A stretch of DNA of 64,000 bases from JACVRW01 sp035650215 (lineage in GTDB: Bacteria; Actinomycetota; Thermoleophilia; Solirubrobacterales; Thermoleophilaceae). The notes beneath the pieces are model-generated. The model was not told where the DNA came from and did no database searches. It saw nothing but the letters and a program-made list of their open reading frames with translations. The stretch spans positions 23,479 to 87,478 of the forward strand of contig DASRIC010000093.1 in NCBI GenBank assembly GCA_035650215.1. Direction: 5' to 3'. Positions 40,877 to 48,684 of the stretch are shown here, piece by piece. Position 1 is the stretch's first letter, and each line of letters starts with the position of its first letter. Made by a program: the position numbers and the translations under genes.

Positions 40877-42259
40877 TCAGCTGCCTCCCGTCGCGTAATA
40901 GACGTTCTTGACCTCGGTGTAGTGGTCGAGCGCCCGCGGGCCGAGCTCGCGCCCGAAACCCGACTGCTTGAAGCCACCGAACGGGGTCGTCACGCGCACC
41001 GAGGTGTTCGAGTTGATCGAGATCACGCCGGTGTCGAGCGCGCGCGCCACCCGCAGCGCCTTGGCGCCGTCGCGGCTCCAGACCGAGCCGGAGAGCCCGT
41101 AGATCGTGTCGTTGGCGATGCGGATCGCCTCGGCCTCGTCGCGGAACGGGATCACGCAGGCCACGGGGCCGAAGATCTCCTCGCGCGCGGCGCGGTCGTC
41201 GTTCGTCATCGGCGCGAGCACGGTGGGCGGGTACCAGTAGCCCTTGCCGTCGGGCGCGCTGCCGCGAATCGCCACCGGCGAGTCGTCGTCCACGAACGAC
41301 GCGACCGCGTGGCGCTGGTCCTCGGAGACGAGCGGCCCCATCTCGGTGGTCGCGTCGAGTGGGTCGCCCACCCGGATCGCCTCGACGCTCTCCTCGAGGG
41401 CCTCCATGAAGCGGTCCATCGCGGAGGCCTCGACGAGGATCCGCGAGCGTGCGCAGCAGTCCTGGCCGGCGTTGCCGAACACCGCCATCGGCGCGGCGCC
41501 GGCCGCCTGCTCGAGGTCGGCGTCGGCGAACACGAGGTTGGCCGACTTGCCGCCGAGCTCGAGCGTCACGCGCTTGATGGACTCGGCCGCCAGAGCCTGG
41601 ATGCGGCGGCCGACCGCAGTCGAGCCGGTGAATGCCACCTTGGCCACGTTGGGGTGCTGCGTGATCCGCTCGCCCACCGTGCGGCCGGGGCCCACCACCA
41701 CGTTCAGCACGCCGTCCGGCAGGCCCGCGTCGAGCGCGATGCGCTCGAGCTCGATCGCGGTGAGCGGGGTCAGCTCGGCGGGCTTGAGCACCACCGTGTT
41801 GCCGGCCGCGAGCGCGGGACCGAGCTTCCAGGACGCGATCGCGAGCGGGAAGTTCCAGGGCGTGATCAGCCCGACGACGCCGAGCGGCTCGCGGAACGTC
41901 ACGTCCACCCCGCCCGCCACGGGGATCGAGTCGCCGAGCAGGCGCTCGGGGGCGCCCGCGTAGTAGTCGAACACGTCGGCCACCATCCCGACCTCGCCGC
42001 GAGCATCCGTGATCGGCTTGCCCACGTTGCGGGACTCGAGCGTGGCGAGGTGGTCGGCGTGGTCGCGCACCGCGGCGGCGAGCCGGCGCATCAGCTGTGC
42101 GCGGTCGCCGGGGCTCACCGCGCGCCAAGCGGGAAAGGCGGCGTTGGCGCGAGCGATGGCGGCGTCGGCCTCGTCCTGATCCGCCCGCGGGAGCTCCGCC
42201 ATCACCGCCTCCGTCGCCGGTTCCACAACCTTGACCATGGACGCGGTGCTCACCGACAC
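40877..42259 (-). CDS. Aldehyde dehydrogenase, PuuC/BetB-like
   Basis: 460 aa. VGLITPWNFPLAIASWKLGP, KVAFTGSTAVGRRI, catalytic Glu234 in LELGGKSA and catalytic Cys268 in NAGQDCCARSR, then EIFGPVACVIPF and PFGGFKQSGFGRELG. Oxidises an aldehyde to acid with NAD(P)+. Within a cluster holding a GS-like ligase and PuuD-like hydrolases, a gamma-glutamyl-aminoaldehyde substrate is probable. GTG start at 42259; another GTG 6 nt in is possible. Divergent from a PuuD-like gene across 49 bp. Confidence 0.93.
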   Translation of the reverse strand: MSVSTASMVKVVEPATEAVMAELPRADQDEADAAIARANAAFPAWRAVSPGDRAQLMRRLAAAVRDHADHLATLESRNVGKPITDARGEVGMVADVFDYYAGAPERLLGDSIPVAGGVDVTFREPLGVVGLITPWNFPLAIASWKLGPALAAGNTVVLKPAELTPLTAIELERIALDAGLPDGVLNVVVGPGRTVGERITQHPNVAKVAFTGSTAVGRRIQALAAESIKRVTLELGGKSANLVFADADLEQAAGAAPMAVFGNAGQDCCARSRILVEASAMDRFMEALEESVEAIRVGDPLDATTEMGPLVSEDQRHAVASFVDDDSPVAIRGSAPDGKGYWYPPTVLAPMTNDDRAAREEIFGPVACVIPFRDEAEAIRIANDTIYGLSGSVWSRDGAKALRVARALDTGVISINSNTSVRVTTPFGGFKQSGFGRELGPRALDHYTEVKNVYYATGGS

Positions 42260-42308
42260 GGGTACCTCCGGACAAAAGGATTGGCGGAGAGACCTTTACA
42301 CTCGCGCC

Positions 42309-43034
42309 ATGGCGGTGTCAAGGTCGGACGGAGCACCGGTGATCGGAGTGTGCGCGGTGCGCGAGCGGGCACGCTGGGCCTTGTGGGACCAGACCGCGCA
42401 TCTCGTGGCGGACACCTACGTGCGGGCGATCCACGAGACCGGCGCGCTCGCGGTGCTGCTGCCGGTGGGCGAGCGCCCGCCCACCGAGCTGCTCGACCGC
42501 GTGGACGGCCTCCTCGCCATCGGGGGCGCGGATCTCGACCCGGCGAGCTACGGCGCCGAGCCGGCCGCGGACGTGGAGGCGACCTACCCCGAGCGCGACG
42601 CCTTCGAGGTCGGCCTGATCCGCGCTGCGCTCGAACGCGAGCTGCCATTCCTCGGCATCTGCCGCGGCATTCAGGTGCTGAACGTGGCACTCGGCGGCAC
42701 GCTGATCCAGCATCTCAACGGGCCGGACGGGATCAACCCCCACCGGCGCGTGATCGGAACCTTCGAGGGCGTGGACAACGTGATCCAGCTCGAGCCGAGC
42801 TCGCTCGTGGCCCGGGCGGTCGGGGAGACGCTCCACACCGTGCCCTGCCATCACCACCAGGCGGTCGGCGAGCTCGGGGCGTCGCTGCGGGTCACCGGGC
42901 GCGCGCGGATCGACGGCGTGGTCGAGGCGATCGAGCACACCGGGGTGCCGTGGGCGCTCGGCGTGCAATGGCATCCCGAGGCCACCGAGAAGCGCCAGCT
43001 CTTCGGGGCGTTCGCTCAGGCCGCCAGGGGCTGA
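42309..43034 (+). CDS. Gamma-glutamyl amide hydrolase, PuuD-like (copy 1)
   Basis: 241 aa class I GATase-fold peptidase (C26). LLAIGGADLDPASYG, nucleophile Cys118 in FLGICRGIQVLNVALGGTLI, PCHHHQAVGE, and QWHPEATEK. PuuD splits gamma-glutamyl-GABA to glutamate and GABA; the copy here probably splits a gamma-glutamylated amine product. The ATG at 42309 gives the family length; the longer open frame upstream overlaps the divergent ALDH promoter. The 3' end overlaps the DUF559 remnant. Confidence 0.9.
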   Translation: MAVSRSDGAPVIGVCAVRERARWALWDQTAHLVADTYVRAIHETGALAVLLPVGERPPTELLDRVDGLLAIGGADLDPASYGAEPAADVEATYPERDAFEVGLIRAALERELPFLGICRGIQVLNVALGGTLIQHLNGPDGINPHRRVIGTFEGVDNVIQLEPSSLVARAVGETLHTVPCHHHQAVGELGASLRVTGRARIDGVVEAIEHTGVPWALGVQWHPEATEKRQLFGAFAQAARG

Positions 43035-43351
43035 GGGGTGCGCGCTGACAGCAGGCGAGTGAGGTCGCGCTCGAGCTCGCCGGACTGCAGGTCCAGCATC
43101 CGCCAGGTCACGCGGATCGTGCTCCAGCCGGCCACCAGCGCCCGGCGATCCCTGTCTCGGTCGCGCTCGAAGGCTCGGACCGTGTGGTGATGCGTTCGGC
43201 TGTCGAGCTCGACGATCAGCCGCTGCTCGCGCCAGAGGCAGTCGGCCTTGATCCAATGATCGCCGAGTCGCAGCCACACGTTCAGCTCCGGCCGTGGAAA
43301 CCCAAGCGTGGCCACGAACGCGAGAAACGCCTCCTCGAGGCCGGGCGTTCG
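43016..43351 (-). pseudogene. DUF559 endonuclease-domain remnant
   Basis: The frame encodes the C-terminal nuclease-like domain: FPRPELNVWLRLGDHWIKAD, RLIVELDSRTHHHTVRAFER, DRDRRALVAGWSTIRVTW. It resembles DUF559 (Vsr-like, PD-(D/E)XK) proteins, which usually continue N-terminally for 150-200 residues. Here similarity starts near RTPGLEEAFLAF with no ATG, and an in-frame TAA lies at 43409-43411. A GTG at 43315 could give a 99-aa product. It also overlaps the PuuD-like gene, so a 5'-truncated relic is the better reading. Confidence 0.6.
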
Positions 43352-43435
43352 ATATTGACGTCGATCACACGACCGTCGGCCATGCCTCCGATCGTGCCGG
43401 CGCCCGCGTTACAGGAAAAGTGCCGAGCGTTACAA

Positions 43436-44170
43436 CTACGCCACGGAACCGCGCCGCGCCCGCGCCTCGTCCACCAGCGCCCCGATCACCCGCGAGCGCT
43501 CGTCCTCCTCGGGATGCCAGAGCACGCCCAGCGCGAAGCGGCGCTCGGGGAGCTCGATCGCCTCGACCACCTCGTCGCCCTCGGCCCAGCCGCTCGCGGT
43601 CACCCCCTCGCCCAGCTCGTCGACCCCTTGGTGGTGATGGGACTTCACGGCGCTCGAGGACTCGCCGACCACGCGCGAGGCCAGCGAGCCGTCCGCCAGC
43701 CGCACCGAGTGGTCCGCGAAGGCACCCGGCGTGTGGCGATGCTCGTCGCCTCCGGTGCGGTCGGGCAGGTGCTGGTCGAGCGTGCCGCCGGCGGCCACGT
43801 TCAGCATCTGCATGCCGCGGCAGATCCCGAGAAGCGGAATGTCACGCTCGAGGGCGCGGTGTCCCAGGGCGAGCTCGAAGCGGTCGCGCTCGGGCCAGGT
43901 GCCGCGCGTCGCGGAATGAGGCCGAGCCCCGTACGAGCCCGGATCCACGTCCGCCCCGCCCGCCAGCACGAGCCCGTCGACCAGATCCAGCAGCTCGTCC
44001 GGCGACTCCGCGACGACGTCGTCCGGGGGCAGCAGGACGGCCACCCCACCCGCCCGCTGTACCGCTTGGGAATACGACCGTGAGGAGAGATTGCAGACCG
44101 CCTCCCACGCCCCCCAGCGGGCTACCTCCAGAGCGCAGCAGATCCCGATAACGGGCCGCCGCAAACTCAC
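43436..44170 (-). CDS. Gamma-glutamyl amide hydrolase, PuuD-like (copy 2)
   Basis: 244 aa. Same fold as the copy at 42309: LVDGLVLAGGADVDPGSYG, nucleophile Cys117 in LLGICRGMQMLNVAAGGTLD, KSHHHQGVDELGEG, and LGVLWHPEEDER. GTG overlapping the stop of the GS-like gene (GTGA), so it is translated together with the ligase and permease. The two copies differ enough to suggest different substrates or duplication long ago. Confidence 0.9.
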   Translation of the reverse strand: MSLRRPVIGICCALEVARWGAWEAVCNLSSRSYSQAVQRAGGVAVLLPPDDVVAESPDELLDLVDGLVLAGGADVDPGSYGARPHSATRGTWPERDRFELALGHRALERDIPLLGICRGMQMLNVAAGGTLDQHLPDRTGGDEHRHTPGAFADHSVRLADGSLASRVVGESSSAVKSHHHQGVDELGEGVTASGWAEGDEVVEAIELPERRFALGVLWHPEEDERSRVIGALVDEARARRGSVA

Positions 44171-45495
44171 AGACGCTCGAAGCCGCGGAACTTCTCCCAG
44201 TCGGTGACCACGGCCTCGAATGCCTCGAGCTCGATGCGCGCGCGGTTGAGGTAGTGGTCCACCACCTCCTGGCCGAACGCCGCGCGCGCCACCCCGGAGT
44301 CGGCGAACAGGTCGCGCGCGGCGTACATCGTGTGCGGCACGTGCGGCTTGTCGGACTCGTAGGCGTTGCCCTCGAACGCCGGCTCGAGCTCCAGCTCGTT
44401 CTCGATCCCGTGCAGCCCGGCGGCGATCATGGCCGCCAGCGCGAGGTACGGGTTCACGTCGGCGCCCGGCAGCCGGTTCTCCACCCGCAGGCCCTGGCCG
44501 TGTCCGACCACGCGCATGGAGCAGGTGCGGTTGTCCTCGCCCCACGCCACGGCCGTGGGCGCGAACGAGCCCGGCACGAAGCGCTTGTACGAGTTCACGT
44601 GCGGCGCGAAGAAGAGGGTGAGCTCACGCAGGCAGGCGAGCTGTCCCGCGACGAAGTGGTGGAAGGTCTTCTCGTCGTCCGCGAACACGTTGCCGCCGCC
44701 CTCGTGCGCGAGCGAGCAGTGGATGTGGCACGAGTTGCCCTCGCGCTCGTCGAGCTTGGCCATGTAGGTGATCGACATGCCCTCCTGGGCCGCGATCTCC
44801 TTCGCGCCGTTCTTGTAGATCACGTGCGAGTCCGCCGTGGCCAGCGCCTCGTCGTAGTGGAAGTTGATCTCGTGCTGGCCGAAGTTGCACTCGCCCTTCG
44901 AGTTCTCCACCTCGAGTCCGGCGGCCATCATCGAGTTGCGGATGCGGCGGATCAGTGGCTCCACCCGGGCGGTGCCGAGCATCGAGTAGTCGACGTTGTA
45001 GAGGTTGGCCGGGTCGAGGTCGCGGTAGGCCTTGCGCCAGGCGTCCTCGTAGCTGTCGCGGAACACGATGAACTCGAGCTCGGTGCCCGCGGTGGCCCTC
45101 CAGCCGCGCTCCGCAAGCCGCGCGAGCTGGCGCCGCAGGATCTGGCGCGGCGAGGCGAGCACGTCGGAGCCGTCCTCCCAGGCGAGGTCCGCCATCAGCA
45201 TCACGGTGCCGTCGTGCCACGGCACCGGCCGCAGCGTGTCCATGTCCGGCACCATCACGAAGTCGCCGTAGCCGCGCGCCCAGCTCGACATCTCGTAGCC
45301 GTCCACCGTGTTCATGTCCACGTCGACGGCGAGGAGGTAGTTGCAGCCCTCGGCGTTGTGCTCCACCACCTCCCCGAGGAAGTGCTGGGACGTCAGCCGC
45401 TTGCCCTGCAGGCGGCCCTCCATGTCGGCGATCATGAGCAGGACGGTGTCGACCGACCCGTCGTCGTGGGCCTTGCTGAGCTCGTCGAGCTTCAC
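44167..45495 (-). CDS. Glutamine-synthetase-family gamma-glutamyl-amine ligase (PuuA/GlnA4-like)
   Basis: 442 aa. GS catalytic landmarks: ATAGTELEFIVFRDSYEDAW, ENSKGECNFGQHEINFHYDE, SITYMAKLDEREGNSCHIHC, GSFAPTAVAWGEDNRTCSMR, and VENRLPGADVNPYLALAAMI. The N-terminal half has DMEGRLQGKRLTSQHFL instead of the usual GlnA opening, typical of PuuA-type ligases. Joins glutamate to an amine (putrescine, ethanolamine or similar) using ATP. Between an APC permease and a PuuD-like hydrolase, both joined by 4-nt overlaps. Not a primary GlnA in my reading. Confidence 0.92.
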   Translation of the reverse strand: MKLDELSKAHDDGSVDTVLLMIADMEGRLQGKRLTSQHFLGEVVEHNAEGCNYLLAVDVDMNTVDGYEMSSWARGYGDFVMVPDMDTLRPVPWHDGTVMLMADLAWEDGSDVLASPRQILRRQLARLAERGWRATAGTELEFIVFRDSYEDAWRKAYRDLDPANLYNVDYSMLGTARVEPLIRRIRNSMMAAGLEVENSKGECNFGQHEINFHYDEALATADSHVIYKNGAKEIAAQEGMSITYMAKLDEREGNSCHIHCSLAHEGGGNVFADDEKTFHHFVAGQLACLRELTLFFAPHVNSYKRFVPGSFAPTAVAWGEDNRTCSMRVVGHGQGLRVENRLPGADVNPYLALAAMIAAGLHGIENELELEPAFEGNAYESDKPHVPHTMYAARDLFADSGVARAAFGQEVVDHYLNRARIELEAFEAVVTDWEKFRGFERL

Positions 45496-47081
45496 GCGCC
45501 GGCCGTGACTTCGTCTTCCTCGAGCGTGCGCACCGGACCCTGGTAGCGGTCCTTGGCCGAGATCAGGTACCAGCCTCCGAAGATGAGCGGGACGATGATC
45601 GCCAACGGCACGTAGTTCACGACGCTCCAGTCGAACCCGTCGTTCCATGGCAGCCCGGCGGGCGTGTACGGCAGGAACACGAGGCTGTAGACCACGAGAG
45701 CCACGAACACGATCGCGAGGGTGTTCACCAGCTTGTAGCGGCTGCCGAGGGTCCACGGGCCGGGCTCGAAGTCGTCGCCCTTCCGCAGCCGCAGGTACAC
45801 CGGAATGATGTAGGCGAGGTAGAGGCCGACGGTGCAGATGCCCGTGACCGCGAAGAACGCGAACGGGATGTTGTTCTTCCCGAACAGCGCCGGGATCGCG
45901 ATCACGAGCGAGAAGAACGACACCGCGATCACGGCGTTGAAGGGCACCCGGTCCCGATTCACGCGCCGGAAGATCGCCCAGCCCGGCATGCCGCGGTCGC
46001 GCGAGAAGGCGTACCAGGTGCGCGATGCGCTGGTGAGCCCGGCCGCGCCGCAGAAGAGCTGGCCCACGGTGGCGATGATCAGGATCAGCTTGGCCGCCCA
46101 GGAGTCGAGCGCGCTCGTGAAGATCGTGCCGACGAAGCCGAACGACTCGTTCACGGCGTCGACGTCGTTGGCGGCGAACAGGAAGGCGAGCAGCACGAAC
46201 CATCCGATCAGCGCCGAGAAGAACACCGACCGCCAGACGCCCTGAGCGGCCGCGATCGCCGCGTTCTTGGTCTCCTCGGCCGTGTGCGCCGACGCGTCGT
46301 AGCCCGTCTGCGTGTACATGGTGAGGAGGAAGCCGATCGGCAGCACGAGCAGCCAGAACCCGAGGCTGCTCGTGGACCCGTCGTGCAGACCGGAGTTGTT
46401 GATCCGCTCGCCGAACACGAAGCTGGCGCTCTGGTGATCGTCGGGGATGAAGATCAGGAGCCCGATCACGATCGCCGTGCCGAGCAGGTGCCAGCCAACC
46501 GAGATGTTGTTCATCATCGCGAGACCGCGGTCGGCGAAGATGTTCACCAGCGTATAGAGCACGAGGATCAGGAAGAACAGCAGCCACGTCTCGCCCAGGA
46601 TGTGCGCGCTGTCGCCGAAGTTGATGCCGAAGATGTTCAGCCCGTAGAGCGCGAGCGTGGCGTTGAGGAAGATCGCGGCGCCGTAGCCCACCGAGGCCAC
46701 GATCCCGATCAGCCCGACAATGTTGAACCAGCCCGTCATCCAGCTCCAGCCCTTACCGCCGAGATCGTGCGCCCACCAGTAGGGGCCGCCGGCGGTCGGG
46801 TACCTGGAGGTGAGCTCGGCCATCGAGACGGCCACCATCAGCACGAACCCGCACAGCACCGGCCATCCGATCGAGGCCGCGATCGGCCCGCCGTTCTGCC
46901 AGGCGTAGGAGAACGTCGTGAAGGTCCCGGCAAGAACCGAGATGATCGTGAACGAGATGGCGAAGTTGGTGAAGCCGGACCACGCCCGCGAGAGGTCCTG
47001 CTTGTAACCGAGCTCGTGGAGCCGCCGCTCGTCTTCGCTTGCGAAGTCCTGGGTGCCCTCGGTGGGATCCTTCGTCGCCAC
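45492..47081 (-). CDS. APC-superfamily amino acid/amine permease
   Basis: 529 aa, ~12 membrane helices. Family landmarks: LSRAWSGFTNFAISFTIISV, FVLMVAVSMAELTSRYPTAG, GPYWWAHDLGGKGWSWMTGW, GYDASAHTAEETKNAAIAAA, and SRTWYAFSRDRGMPGWAIF. This is the amino-acid/choline transporter (GABA- or amine-type) branch. First gene of the minus-strand permease-ligase-hydrolase operon, so it probably imports the amine that the ligase then glutamylates. Substrate not determinable. Confidence 0.92.
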   Translation of the reverse strand: MATKDPTEGTQDFASEDERRLHELGYKQDLSRAWSGFTNFAISFTIISVLAGTFTTFSYAWQNGGPIAASIGWPVLCGFVLMVAVSMAELTSRYPTAGGPYWWAHDLGGKGWSWMTGWFNIVGLIGIVASVGYGAAIFLNATLALYGLNIFGINFGDSAHILGETWLLFFLILVLYTLVNIFADRGLAMMNNISVGWHLLGTAIVIGLLIFIPDDHQSASFVFGERINNSGLHDGSTSSLGFWLLVLPIGFLLTMYTQTGYDASAHTAEETKNAAIAAAQGVWRSVFFSALIGWFVLLAFLFAANDVDAVNESFGFVGTIFTSALDSWAAKLILIIATVGQLFCGAAGLTSASRTWYAFSRDRGMPGWAIFRRVNRDRVPFNAVIAVSFFSLVIAIPALFGKNNIPFAFFAVTGICTVGLYLAYIIPVYLRLRKGDDFEPGPWTLGSRYKLVNTLAIVFVALVVYSLVFLPYTPAGLPWNDGFDWSVVNYVPLAIIVPLIFGGWYLISAKDRYQGPVRTLEEDEVTAGA

Positions 47082-47178
47082 GGCGCAACCTCTCTTCCTG
47101 GCCTACACCGAATGGTGCGATCATCCGACCTATGCCGGACGGCGCGACGTTAACCCGGCCCGAGGACGGAGTCAATAC

Positions 47179-48642
47179 GTGAATCGGCTGCTGCTGGGAA
47201 TCGACGAGGGCACGTCGGCCGTGAAGGCGGTGCTGTACGACACCGACCTGCGCACGATCGCCGAGGCGCGCCGCGAGAAGCCGCTCAGCCATCCCCGCCC
47301 CGGCTGGGTCGAGCAGGACCCCGGCGCCGTGCTGGTCGCCGTCGTGGACGCCGTGGCCGAGCTGCTCCGCGACGCCGACGGCGAGGTGGTGACCTGCGGT
47401 CTCGACCACCAGGGCGAATCGGTGCTCGCGTGGGACGCCGAGAGCGGCGATCCGCTCACCTCGATCGTCACCTGGCAGGACAAGCGCTCGCAGGAGGTGC
47501 TCGACGCGCTCGAGGAGGACGGTGGCGCCGACCTCGTCCGCGAGCGCAGCGGCATGCCGCTCGACCCCTACTTCTCGGCCGGCAAGCTGGCCTGGCTGCT
47601 GCGCAACGACGCGCGCGTGGCCGGCGCGGTGGAGGCCGGCACGGCGCGGCTCGGCACCGTCGACTCGTGGCTCTGCGACCAGCTCGGCGCCGGCTTCGCC
47701 ACCGACCTCTCGACGGCCGCCCGCACGCAGCTCGCACGGCCGGGCGAACCCGACTGGGACGGCGAGCTGCTCCAGGCCTTCGGCGTGCCGCGCGCGGCGC
47801 TCCCCGAGCTGATGGACAGCGCGGGCGAACTCGGCTCGCTGCGCCATCCGGACTGGGGCGCCGAGCTGCCCCTGCGCGCACGGGTGGTCGACCAGCAGGC
47901 GGCGCTAGCCGGTGCCGGCTGCGTGGAGCAGGGGCTGGTCAAGGCCACCTACGGCACGGGCGTGTTCGTGCTCGCCCACGTGGGCGACAGCCGCCCGCAG
48001 CCCGGCGACTCCGGGCTGCTGCCGATCGTGGCCTGGCGGATCGACGGGCGCGTGGAGTACGGCCTCGACGGCGGGGTGTTCACGGCCGGCGCGCTTTTGG
48101 ACTGGCTGTCCGGGGACCTCGGCCTGGCCGCGAACGCGCCCGAGCTCGCCGCCGCCGCGGCGTCCGTCGAGGACGCCGGCGGCGTGCGGGTGCTGCCCGC
48201 GCTTGCCGGCCTGGCCGCGCCGTGGTGGCGCCCCGGAGCGCGTGGGGTGATCGCCGGGCTCACCGCCGGCAGCCGGCCCGCGCATGTGGCGCGCGCCGCG
48301 CTCGAGGCGATCGCCTGGCGGGTGGCGGACGTGCTAGCGGCGATGGCCGAGCACGGCCCGATCGACGTCCTCCGCGTGGACGGCGGGCTCACCCGCGACC
48401 CGCTGCTGCTCCAGCTCCAGGCCGACGCCGCGGGCGTGCCGGTCCAGCGCGGCGCGGTCGACGCCACCGCGGCGGGCGCCGCCGCGCTCGGCGCCGTGGG
48501 CGGCGGCGTGTGGGGCTCGATCGCCGAGATCGCCGAGCGCGTGCCCGTGGGCGAGCGGGTGGAGCCGCGGCGCGACGGCGCCTGGCGCTCCGAGCAGCAC
48601 GAGGCTTGGCGCGCCTTCGTGGAGCGGGCCGCCGCGCTCTAG
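47179..48642 (+). CDS. FGGY-family carbohydrate kinase, glycerol-kinase-like
   Basis: 487 aa. N-terminal LLLGIDEGTSAVKAVLYD (phosphate-binding), PRPGWVEQDP, IVTWQDKRSQEV, then VKATYGTGVFVLAHVGD, LAGLAAPWWRPGARGVIAGL, and VLRVDGGLTRDPLLLQLQAD. These are GlpK/XylB-type hallmarks. GTG start. Divergent from the permease of the amine cluster, across 97 bp. Glycerol is the simplest guess; another polyol or an amine-derived sugar alcohol is possible. Confidence 0.87.
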   Translation: MNRLLLGIDEGTSAVKAVLYDTDLRTIAEARREKPLSHPRPGWVEQDPGAVLVAVVDAVAELLRDADGEVVTCGLDHQGESVLAWDAESGDPLTSIVTWQDKRSQEVLDALEEDGGADLVRERSGMPLDPYFSAGKLAWLLRNDARVAGAVEAGTARLGTVDSWLCDQLGAGFATDLSTAARTQLARPGEPDWDGELLQAFGVPRAALPELMDSAGELGSLRHPDWGAELPLRARVVDQQAALAGAGCVEQGLVKATYGTGVFVLAHVGDSRPQPGDSGLLPIVAWRIDGRVEYGLDGGVFTAGALLDWLSGDLGLAANAPELAAAAASVEDAGGVRVLPALAGLAAPWWRPGARGVIAGLTAGSRPAHVARAALEAIAWRVADVLAAMAEHGPIDVLRVDGGLTRDPLLLQLQADAAGVPVQRGAVDATAAGAAALGAVGGGVWGSIAEIAERVPVGERVEPRRDGAWRSEQHEAWRAFVERAAAL

Positions 48643-48684
48643 TCACAACCGTCACACGCGCGCGTACGGGAACATGCTGGCTCC

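Noticed and set aside
40520..43048. 842-aa plus-strand open frame across the ALDH and SDR genes
   Set aside because: It is a shadow of minus-strand genes that carry complete catalytic motifs; its own translation has no domain.
40130..47081. Straight putrescine (Puu) pathway assignment
   Set aside because: No PuuB-like FAD amine oxidase is present and an SDR is; I kept the substrate open rather than naming puu genes.
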